Shown here in pieces: positions 1 through 5,343 of a stretch of DNA of 5,533 nt. Origin of the DNA: Frankiaceae bacterium. Lineage in GTDB: Bacteria > Actinomycetota > Actinomycetes > JAVEEJ01. Both the position numbers and the translations under genes were made by a program. The notes beneath the pieces were generated by a model. The model had not been told where the DNA came from, did no database searches, and saw nothing but the letters and a program-made list of their open reading frames with translations. How positions within the stretch are numbered: the first letter of the stretch is position 1; every line of letters starts with the position of its first letter. The DNA is taken from contig JAVEEJ010000030.1 in NCBI GenBank assembly GCA_030840515.1, forward strand, positions 1 to 5,533, given 5' to 3'.

Positions 1-4
1 CACA

Positions 5-24
5 CGTCGAAGTCCACTTCGACG
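5..24. repeat. Perfect 9-bp inverted repeat upstream of obg
   Basis: The arms CGTCGAAGT (5-13) and ACTTCGACG (16-24) are exact reverse complements separated by CC. As RNA this folds as an 8-bp stem with a TCCA loop; as DNA it is a 20-bp near-continuous dyad. It ends 7 bases before the obg SD sequence. No T-run follows, so a classical intrinsic terminator is not supported. It could be a processing or attenuation hairpin between an upstream gene (rpmA is usual upstream of obg) and obg, or an operator. The same bases are also open in two reading frames, so it may lie inside coding sequence. The repeat is certain; its function is not. Confidence 0.6.
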
Positions 25-31
25 GAGAATC

Positions 32-37
32 GGAAGG
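32..37 (+). promoter_or_regulatory. Shine-Dalgarno sequence of obg
   Basis: GGAAGG lies 7 bases before the TTG at 45. This spacing supports TTG as the start codon. No ATG or GTG occurs in frame upstream within the window. Confidence 0.65.
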
Positions 38-44
38 CAGTGGC

Positions 45-1490
45 TTGAGCAGCTTCGTGGACCGGGTCGTCCTGCACGTCTCGGCGGGTTCGGGCGGGCA
101 CGGTTGCGCGAGCGTGCACCGTGAGAAGTTCAAGCCGCTCGGCGGACCTGACGGCGGCGACGGCGGCAACGGCGGAGACGTCACGCTGGTCGTCGATCCG
201 CAGACCACCACCCTGCTCGACTACCACCGCCATCCCCACCAGAAGGCCGGCAACGGCGGGATCGGCGCCGGCGGCAACCGCGACGGCGCGAACGGCACCG
301 AGCTCGTGCTCCCCGTGCCCGATGGCACCGTTGTCATCGACGCGGGCACTGGCGAGCAGCTGATCGACCTCGTCGGCGCCGGCACCCGCTACGTGGTCGC
401 GCAAGGTGGCCGCGGTGGTCTCGGCAACGCCGCCATCGCCTCGCCCCGGCGCAAGGCACCCGGATTCGCGCTGCTCGGTGAACCTGGAGAGACGCGCGAC
501 GTCGTACTCGAGCTCAAGACGGTTGCTGACGTCGCGCTGGTCGGCTTCCCCAACGCCGGCAAGTCCTCGCTGGTCGCGGCGCTCTCTGCCGCACGGCCCA
601 AGATCGCGGACTACCCGTTCACCACGCTCGTGCCCAACCTCGGTGTCGTGCAGGCGGGCGAGACCGTCTACACGGTTGCCGACGTGCCCGGGCTGATCCC
701 TGGGGCGAGCGAGGGCAAGGGCCTCGGGCTGGAGTTCCTGCGCCACGTCGAGCGCTGCCACGTGCTCGTGCACGTCGTCGACTGCGCGAACCTCGAGACC
801 GACCGCGACCCCGTCGCCGACCTGGACACGATCGAGCGTGAGCTGGACGAGTACGGCGGCCTCGCGGGCCGCCCACGGCTGGTGGCGTTGAACAAGATCG
901 ACGTCCCCGACGCGCGGGACATGGCCGAGATGGTGCGCGCCGACGTCGAGGCGCGGGGCTGGCCCACCTTCGAGATCTCCGCCGCCACCCGCGAGGGGCT
1001 GCGCGAGCTGTCGTTCGCGATGGCCGGTGCTGTGGTCGCGGCTCGGGCCGCGCTCCCACAGGCCGAGCCCACCCGCATCGTGTTGCGACCCAAGGCGGTG
1101 GACGACGCGGGCTTCACTATCGAGCAGACAGGTGAGCAGCAGTTCGTCGTGCGGGGCTCGAAGCCGGAGCGCTGGGTCCGGCAGACCGACTTCACCAACG
1201 ACGAGGCGGTCGGCTACCTCGCCGACCGGCTGGCCCGTCTCGGGGTCGAGGAGGCGCTGGCCAAGGCCGGAGCCCAGCCCGGTGCCGACGTGACGGTGGG
1301 GGATGTGAGCTTCGACTGGGAGCCGACGATGATGGCCGGGATCGAGCTGAACTTCGGCCACCGCGGCACCGACCCGCGCTTCGAGGTGAGCGACCGAGTG
1401 GGCGCCAGTGCGCGACGGGAGTCGAAGAACCAGCGCCGTCGGCGGGAGGCGTCGGACGAGGTGGATCTTGACCACATCATCGACGAGTAG
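45..1490 (+). CDS. obg: Obg family GTPase (ObgE/CgtA)
   Basis: Essential ribosome-associated GTPase that acts in 50S subunit assembly and stress/growth control in the cytoplasm. The 481 residues show the three Obg domains in order. The glycine-rich Obg fold covers about 1-159, with the repeated Gly-Gly-Asp/Asn motif at 33-45. The G domain has G1 GFPNAGKSS at 167-175, G2 FTT at 192-194, G3 DVPG at 213-216, G4 NKID at 283-286 and G5 SAA at 312-314. The C-terminal OCT domain runs about 344-427. All GTP-binding motifs are intact. A tail of about 54 residues follows, with a basic cluster at 457-467 and an acidic end; such tails are common in actinobacterial Obg and make it longer than the E. coli protein. 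The start is TTG at 45: the N-terminus SSFVDRVVLHV matches the family start and a good SD precedes it. The frame stays open upstream to the window edge, so an N-terminal extension cannot be strictly excluded. proB overlaps its last 23 bases. Confidence 0.97.
   Translation: MSSFVDRVVLHVSAGSGGHGCASVHREKFKPLGGPDGGDGGNGGDVTLVVDPQTTTLLDYHRHPHQKAGNGGIGAGGNRDGANGTELVLPVPDGTVVIDAGTGEQLIDLVGAGTRYVVAQGGRGGLGNAAIASPRRKAPGFALLGEPGETRDVVLELKTVADVALVGFPNAGKSSLVAALSAARPKIADYPFTTLVPNLGVVQAGETVYTVADVPGLIPGASEGKGLGLEFLRHVERCHVLVHVVDCANLETDRDPVADLDTIERELDEYGGLAGRPRLVALNKIDVPDARDMAEMVRADVEARGWPTFEISAATREGLRELSFAMAGAVVAARAALPQAEPTRIVLRPKAVDDAGFTIEQTGEQQFVVRGSKPERWVRQTDFTNDEAVGYLADRLARLGVEEALAKAGAQPGADVTVGDVSFDWEPTMMAGIELNFGHRGTDPRFEVSDRVGASARRESKNQRRRREASDEVDLDHIIDE
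1458..1464 (+). promoter_or_regulatory. Shine-Dalgarno sequence of proB inside obg
   Basis: GAGGTGG is complementary to the 16S rRNA 3' end. The GAGG core ends 6 bases before the TTG at 1468. It lies within the last codons of obg and decides the proB start: the alternatives are GTG at 1408, which adds a non-homologous Arg/Ser-rich extension, and GTG at 1519, which cuts into the first beta strand of the kinase. Confidence 0.6.
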
Positions 1491-2601
1491 CCGCCAGCAC
1501 CTCGCGGATGCGCGCCGCGTGGTGGTGAAGGTCGGCTCGTCGTCGATCACGAGTGCTGCCGGAGGACTCGACGGGGAGCGCGTCGATGCGCTGGTCGCCG
1601 CGCTCGCCCAGCGGCGACGGCGGGGATCTGACGTCGTACTCGTCTCCTCCGGTGCCATCGCGGCGGGACTCGCCCCCCTACGGCTGGCAAAGCGCCCTAG
1701 GGACCTCGCCACGCTCCAAGCCGCGGCCTCCGTCGGGCAGGGTCTGCTGCTCGCGCGCTACGCGGACGCGTTCGGGGCGCACGGCCTGACCGTCGGTCAG
1801 GTGCTGCTGACGCAGGACGACGTCGTGCGCCGCGCCCACTACCGAAACGCAGAGCGCACGCTCACCCGGCTGCTTGCCCTCGGCGTGCTCCCGATCGTCA
1901 ATGAGAACGACACCGTGGCCACCGAGGAGATCCGCTTCGGCGACAACGACCGGCTCGCGGCGCACGTCGCGCACCTCGTCCGCGCTGACGCCCTGGTGCT
2001 CCTCTCGGACGTGGACAGCGTGTACGACGGCGACCCCGGCAAGGCCGGCAGCAAGCGCATCGCCGATGTGCGCACGGACTCAGATCTCGCGGGGGCGCTG
2101 GTGGCGGGGGTCGGTGCGGCCGGCCTCGGCAGTGGCGGCATGACGACAAAGGTCGAGGCGGCCCGGATCGCCTCAGCCGGTGGCATCCCCGCGCTCGTGA
2201 CGAGCGCCGCTCTGGTGTCCGACGCGCTCGCCGGTACCGACGTCGGCACGCTGTTCCACGCCCAGCCGCGGCGCACTGCGGCACGGCTGCTCTGGCTCGC
2301 CCACGCGTCCTCGCCGCAAGGCCGGCTGCACCTCGACCAGGGGGCCGTCGCCGCCGTGGTCGATCGCCGGCTCTCCCTTCTGCCCGCTGGCGTTGTGCGT
2401 GTCGAGGGTGACTTCACGGCCGGTGATCCGGTAGATCTCTGCGCGCCTCACGGGGGGGTTGTGGCGCGCGGCTTGGTCAACTACGACTCAGGTGAGCTGC
2501 CGCCTCTGCTGGGCCGCTCCACCCGAGACCTCGCCTCCGAGCTCGGGCCCCAGTACGAGAGGGAAGTAGTGCACCGCGACGACTTGGTTGTGCTGCCGTG
2601 A
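1468..2601 (+). CDS. proB: Glutamate 5-kinase
   Basis: Phosphorylates L-glutamate with ATP to gamma-glutamyl phosphate, the first and usually proline-feedback-inhibited step of proline synthesis in the cytoplasm. With the TTG start at 1468 the protein has 377 residues, close to the usual 370. An amino acid kinase domain covers about 14-260: the nucleotide-binding KVGSSS at 21-26, SSGA at 60-63, NENDT at 145-149, FGDND at 157-161, an LLSDVDSVYDGDP segment near 175-187, and GGMTTK at 223-228. A C-terminal PUA domain covers about 285-370, as in two-domain ProB enzymes. No key motif is missing. The gene overlaps obg by 23 bases and its stop overlaps the next start (GTGA), so translation is probably coupled across all three genes. 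proA does not follow immediately; gamma-glutamyl phosphate reductase must be encoded elsewhere. A run of seven G at 2452-2458 lies in the PUA part but does not disturb the frame. Confidence 0.96.
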   Translation: MTTSSTSSRQHLADARRVVVKVGSSSITSAAGGLDGERVDALVAALAQRRRRGSDVVLVSSGAIAAGLAPLRLAKRPRDLATLQAAASVGQGLLLARYADAFGAHGLTVGQVLLTQDDVVRRAHYRNAERTLTRLLALGVLPIVNENDTVATEEIRFGDNDRLAAHVAHLVRADALVLLSDVDSVYDGDPGKAGSKRIADVRTDSDLAGALVAGVGAAGLGSGGMTTKVEAARIASAGGIPALVTSAALVSDALAGTDVGTLFHAQPRRTAARLLWLAHASSPQGRLHLDQGAVAAVVDRRLSLLPAGVVRVEGDFTAGDPVDLCAPHGGVVARGLVNYDSGELPPLLGRSTRDLASELGPQYEREVVHRDDLVVLP

Positions 2602-3068
2602 CCGTCGAGGTGGTCGGCTGTGGTGGCGAGGCCGCGGAGCAGATCCTCGACCTGACCCGTCGCTGCTACGCGGCCTACGCCGCGCTCGACCCGCCCAGCG
2701 GCGCGCTGACGGAGGGGTTCGAGACGGTGCAGGCCGAGCTCGAGCAGGGCGGCGGGGTGCTCGCCCGCCGGGCCGAGCAGCTCGTCGGCTGCCTGCGGAT
2801 GCAGCGCACCGACGACCGGATCCACATCCGGCGGGTGGCCGTCGACCCCGAGCACCGGGGCCAGGGGATCGCCCGCGCGATGATCGACTGGTGCGCGCAG
2901 GAGGCCACGCGGACCGGGGCGGCGCGGATCACCCTGGGAGTGCGCGACCAGCTCCCGGCGAACCGCCGCGTGTGGGAGAAGCTCGGGTTCAACGTCGTCG
3001 CCCAGCACAGCTTTCCCCCGCCGTCCGACTGGGGCTGGACCGAGATGGAGCGCCCGGTCGAAGGCTGA
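2598..3068 (+). CDS. GNAT family N-acetyltransferase
   Basis: A 156-residue single-domain GNAT protein, expected to transfer an acetyl group from acetyl-CoA to an amine. The substrate cannot be told from sequence. The acetyl-CoA pyrophosphate-binding motif A is clear: VAVDPEHRGQGIA at 80-92 carries the R-G-Q-G-I-A signature. The strand before it (IHIRR) and the later NRRVWEKLGF segment, typical of GNAT motif B, complete the fold. The GTG start at 2598 overlaps the proB stop by 4 bases (GTGA). No strong SD is seen, so translation is probably coupled to proB. Position suggests co-transcription with obg-proB, but that is no evidence for a role in proline metabolism. The protein has no signal peptide or membrane segment. 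Family assignment is firm; function is open (protein N-terminal, small amine or antibiotic acetylation are all possible). Confidence 0.88.
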   Translation: MTVEVVGCGGEAAEQILDLTRRCYAAYAALDPPSGALTEGFETVQAELEQGGGVLARRAEQLVGCLRMQRTDDRIHIRRVAVDPEHRGQGIARAMIDWCAQEATRTGAARITLGVRDQLPANRRVWEKLGFNVVAQHSFPPPSDWGWTEMERPVEG

Positions 3069-3086
3069 CCCCTCGCGCGGGTGCAG
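3065..3086 (+). terminator. Weak candidate hairpin at the convergent gene ends
   Basis: CTGACCC (3065-3071) can pair with GGGTGCAG (3079-3086), leaving one bulged base and a 7-base loop. It overlaps the GNAT stop codon and sits in the short 30-bp gap between two convergent genes. No T-run follows. A second small dyad, GCCGG/CCGGC, lies at 3086-3097. High-GC genomes produce such stems often, so this is only a tentative terminator. Confidence 0.2.
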
Positions 3087-3098
3087 CCGGAGCCGGCG

Positions 3099-4301
3099 TC
3101 AGCCGGGGACGAGGCAGAACGTGTTGCCCTCGGGGTCGCGCATCGTTCGCCAGGACATGCCGACGTCGCTCACGTCCTCGCCTACCGCCCCGCCCAGTTC
3201 GAGCGCCCGCTTCGTGGACGCCTCGAGGTCCGCGATGTGCAGGTCGATGTGCGCGGTGCTCTTGCCGCGCCCGGGGTCGTCCACCTTCTGGAAGATGAGC
3301 GCGGCGGTGCCGCGCACCACGGGACGCAGCACGACGAACGCCCCCGCCCGCCAGACGACAGGTAGCCCCAGCAGATCCGAGTAGAAGCCGGCGAGCCGCT
3401 CCGGGTCGGCGCAGTCGAGCACCACGGAGAAGTAGGGCGCAGGCTGCGAGCCCGGTCCCTCCAGCCAACCCACCATCGCGGAGTAGTCCTCGTCGCCGTG
3501 GCCCGCGGCGACGGCGCCGCGAGCGCCTCCGAGGGCAGCGCTGGTGGCCGGCATGGCGCCGCCCGCTGCCCGGAGGGCGAGCTCGAGGTCCTTGGTCAGC
3601 AGGTCGAGCGAGAAACCGGTCGCCGAGAAGTCGTGCGCGTCGAGCATGGCGCGCTTCTGCGTGGTGGTGAAGCCGAACGGTCCGGTCTGCAGAACGTCCA
3701 GGGCAGCGGCCCGGTCTACGCCCAAGGTGGAAGCAAGGCTCAGTGCCTCACCGAGACCTTGAGCCGCGACCCCGATCGTGATGTTGATCACGAGCTTCAT
3801 CGCACTCCCCGCCCCGAGGTCGCCGATCCGACGGACCTTGGCGGGGTCGCCCCACAGCTCGAGCAGCGGCTTGGCGGCGTTGTAGTCCTCCAACGTGCCG
3901 CCGACCAGCACGCCGAGCGTCCCTTCCTGCGCCGGGCCGGTGGTCCCGACGACAGGCGCGTCGATCAGGCGCAGCCCCCCACCGGCGAGCTGGGCGCCGA
4001 GCTCGCGCGCAGCCTCAGGTCCGATGGTCGAGGACTCGATGACCAGGGCGCCCCGCGGCGCGTGCTCGAGCACCTCGGACAGCACCTCGCGCGCAGCCTC
4101 GGGACCGAAGAGCATCGTCACCACGACCTCCGCCCCGCCCACCGCCTCCGCGACTGAACCCGCCGCGGTGGCGCCGAGGGCCACGAGCTCGTCGGTCTTG
4201 CCCGGGGACCTGTTCCAGACCGTGGTCTCGTGGCCGGCGCGGATGACGTGTGCGGCCATCGGCGCGCCCATGCGCCCGAGGCCGAGGAAGGCGACTCGCA
4301 T
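3099..4301 (-). CDS. NAD(P)-dependent beta-hydroxyacid dehydrogenase-like protein fused to a VOC domain
   Basis: The 400 residues form two parts. Residues 1-280 are a 6-phosphogluconate/3-hydroxyisobutyrate dehydrogenase-like enzyme. It has a Rossmann GLGRMG at 7-12, WNRS at 29-32 after the second strand (an Arg there often goes with NADPH preference), and the substrate-loop motif DAPVVGT at 114-120. The motif GAGSAMKLVIN at 163-173 contains the presumed catalytic Lys169 and Asn173, and KD is at 237-238. The family's usual DAPVSGG is changed (Ser to Val, second Gly to Thr), so the substrate is probably not that of classical HIBADH. Residues about 288-400 are a VOC/glyoxalase-like module: VVLDCADPERLAGFYSDLLGLPV, then HIDLH (351-355) and RDPEGNTFCLV near 388-398. 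The usual first-strand metal-ligand His is not evident. The join is in one open frame with no stop or frame change. ATG at 4301 places the nucleotide-binding strand at the very N-terminus. The gene is convergent with the GNAT gene and divergent from the ATPase gene, so it is probably monocistronic. No reaction can be assigned. Confidence 0.85.
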   Translation of the reverse strand: MRVAFLGLGRMGAPMAAHVIRAGHETTVWNRSPGKTDELVALGATAAGSVAEAVGGAEVVVTMLFGPEAAREVLSEVLEHAPRGALVIESSTIGPEAARELGAQLAGGGLRLIDAPVVGTTGPAQEGTLGVLVGGTLEDYNAAKPLLELWGDPAKVRRIGDLGAGSAMKLVINITIGVAAQGLGEALSLASTLGVDRAAALDVLQTGPFGFTTTQKRAMLDAHDFSATGFSLDLLTKDLELALRAAGGAMPATSAALGGARGAVAAGHGDEDYSAMVGWLEGPGSQPAPYFSVVLDCADPERLAGFYSDLLGLPVVWRAGAFVVLRPVVRGTAALIFQKVDDPGRGKSTAHIDLHIADLEASTKRALELGGAVGEDVSDVGMSWRTMRDPEGNTFCLVPG

Positions 4302-4307
4302 GCGGCG

Positions 4308-4313
4308 ACCCTA
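4308..4313 (-). promoter_or_regulatory. SD or leaderless -10 element before the dehydrogenase-VOC gene
   Basis: On the minus strand TAGGGT is followed by six bases and then the ATG at 4301. AGGG within it (4309-4312) could act as an SD at 7-base spacing. Equally, TAGGGT fits the actinobacterial -10 pattern TANNNT at the exact distance that would start transcription on the A of ATG, giving a leaderless mRNA. No clear -35 element is seen about 17-19 bases upstream. Confidence 0.35.
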
Positions 4314-4384
4314 ACTTCGGCCGGGATCGGGGGCTCACGGGCCGCGGGCCTGGTGGCCGGGCCGTCAGTGGCGGCCTCCCGCCT

Positions 4385-4403
4385 TGCCCCGCCCAGCGGG
4401 GCA
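4385..4403. repeat. Perfect 8-bp-stem hairpin in the divergent intergenic region
   Basis: TGCCCCGC (4385-4392) and GCGGGGCA (4396-4403) are exact reverse complements around a CCA loop. Seven of the eight pairs are G-C, so the RNA or cruciform stem would be very stable. It lies 84 bp upstream of the dehydrogenase-VOC start and 79 bp upstream of the ATPase start, in the 181-bp gap between the two divergent genes. A terminator for an upstream plus-strand transcript is possible in principle, but no T-run follows. An operator or 5'-leader structure is equally possible. The rest of this gap (4302-4482) is GC-rich and shows no convincing sigma-70-type promoter or small gene. Confidence 0.5.
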
Positions 4404-4468
4404 GTCACCCGTGCCAGGGGGCCACCAGCACCTGAGGGCCCGTGACAGAATCGCGTTCGGTTCCCAAC

Positions 4469-4474
4469 GGAAGG
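4469..4474 (+). promoter_or_regulatory. Shine-Dalgarno sequence of the MoxR-type ATPase gene
   Basis: GGAAGG stands 8 bases before the ATG at 4483. It selects this start over the in-frame TTG at 4384, which would add 33 residues rich in Pro/Arg with no family resemblance and read through the hairpin at 4385-4403. Confidence 0.65.
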
Positions 4475-4482
4475 TGGCGCCC

Positions 4483-5343
4483 ATGACCGCGTTCGCGTCA
4501 CCGGCCGACGCCCTCGAGCGGCTCGCCGGAGCGGGCTACCTCGCCGACGACAAGATCGCCACGACCGTGTTCCTGGCTGGGCGGCTCGGTAAGCCGCTGC
4601 TCGTCGAGGGCCCAGCGGGTGTCGGCAAGACCGAGCTCGCCAAGGCCGTCGCCACCGCCACGGACGCGGAGCTGGTCAGGCTCCAGTGCTACGAGGGGCT
4701 CGACGAGGCCCGCGCGCTGTATGTGTGGAACTACAAGAAGCAGCTGATCCGTATCCAGGCGGCAGGGTCGGACTCCGCCTGGCAGGAGACCCACGACGAC
4801 ATCTTCACCGAGGAGTTCCTGCTCGCCCGCCCGCTCCTGACCGCGATCCGCCGCACCGAGCCGACCGTGCTGCTCATCGACGAGACCGACAAGGCCGATG
4901 TCGAGGTGGAGGGGCTCCTGCTCGAGGTGCTCAGCGACTACCAGGTCACCATCCCCGAGCTCGGCACCATCAAGGCCGCCCGCACCCCGTTCGTCGTACT
5001 CACCTCCAATGCCACCCGCGAGCTGTCCGAGGCGCTCAAGCGGCGCTGCCTCTTCCTGCACCTCGACTACCCCGACGCTGCCCGCGAGACCGCCATCGTG
5101 CTCTCGCGCGTCCCCGAGCTGCCCGAGGCGCTCGCCGAGCAGCTGGTGCGCACGGTCCGCGCGCTGCGAGCACTTGACCTGCGCAAGTCGCCGTCCATCG
5201 CCGAGTCGGTCGACTGGGGACGCACCCTGCTCGCGCTAGGCCTGGACACGCTCGACGAGGCGGCGGTCAAGGACACGCTCGGCGTCGTGCTCAAGCACGC
5301 GGCCGACCAGGCGACCGCGACCTCCAAGCTCGGCCTGAGCTGA
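4483..5343 (+). CDS. MoxR-type AAA+ ATPase (CoxD-like)
   Basis: A 286-residue AAA+ ATPase of the MoxR group, which remodels or helps mature protein complexes, often by metal or cofactor insertion, together with a VWA-domain partner. Visible motifs are Walker A GPAGVGKT at 43-50, Walker B LLIDE ending at Asp133-Glu134 followed by TDKAD, sensor 1 Asn176 in TSNATRELSEAL, and an arginine-finger candidate at Arg187-Arg188 (KRRC). The C-terminal lid covers about 200-286. All ATPase motifs are intact and the length is normal for the family. There is no membrane segment. The ATG at 4483 has a good SD. The stop codon shares its last base with the start of the next gene (TGATG), which encodes a CoxE-like VWA protein; this pairing supports the MoxR assignment. 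Relatives sit in aerobic CO dehydrogenase (cox) clusters as CoxD, but no cox structural genes are visible here, so that role is only one possibility. Confidence 0.92.
   Translation: MTAFASPADALERLAGAGYLADDKIATTVFLAGRLGKPLLVEGPAGVGKTELAKAVATATDAELVRLQCYEGLDEARALYVWNYKKQLIRIQAAGSDSAWQETHDDIFTEEFLLARPLLTAIRRTEPTVLLIDETDKADVEVEGLLLEVLSDYQVTIPELGTIKAARTPFVVLTSNATRELSEALKRRCLFLHLDYPDAARETAIVLSRVPELPEALAEQLVRTVRALRALDLRKSPSIAESVDWGRTLLALGLDTLDEAAVKDTLGVVLKHAADQATATSKLGLS

Noticed and set aside
497..509. Repeated GACGTCGTACTCG string in obg and proB, with a shorter version in the ATPase gene
   Set aside because: In each case it encodes a hydrophobic Val-Val-Leu strand with preferred codons; shared codon usage explains it without a repeat element.
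668..1198. Long open frames antisense to obg, such as minus-strand 619-1059 and 668-1198
   Set aside because: Arg/Ser/Pro-rich translations with no recognisable motifs, typical of shadow frames in high-GC DNA; the plus-strand frame encodes intact Obg.
1408..1467. Upstream GTG start for proB at 1408
   Set aside because: The extra 20 residues are an Arg/Ser-rich out-of-frame copy of the Obg tail; TTG at 1468 has a good SD and gives the normal ProB length.
2452..2458. Run of seven G in proB as a phase-variation tract
   Set aside because: The frame is intact and the gene is a biosynthetic housekeeping enzyme; runs of this length arise by chance in such GC-rich coding sequence.
2481..3008. 175-codon minus-strand frame opposite the end of proB and the GNAT gene
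   Set aside because: It spans two real genes with intact motifs, shows no family features, and has no convincing SD.
3498..4157. 219-codon plus-strand frame opposite the dehydrogenase-VOC gene
   Set aside because: The composition and lack of motifs fit an antisense shadow; the minus strand carries clear Rossmann and catalytic motifs over the same bases.
4384..4482. Upstream TTG start for the ATPase at 4384
   Set aside because: It would read through the hairpin into a low-complexity Pro/Arg segment; ATG at 4483 has a clear SD and a normal MoxR N-terminus.
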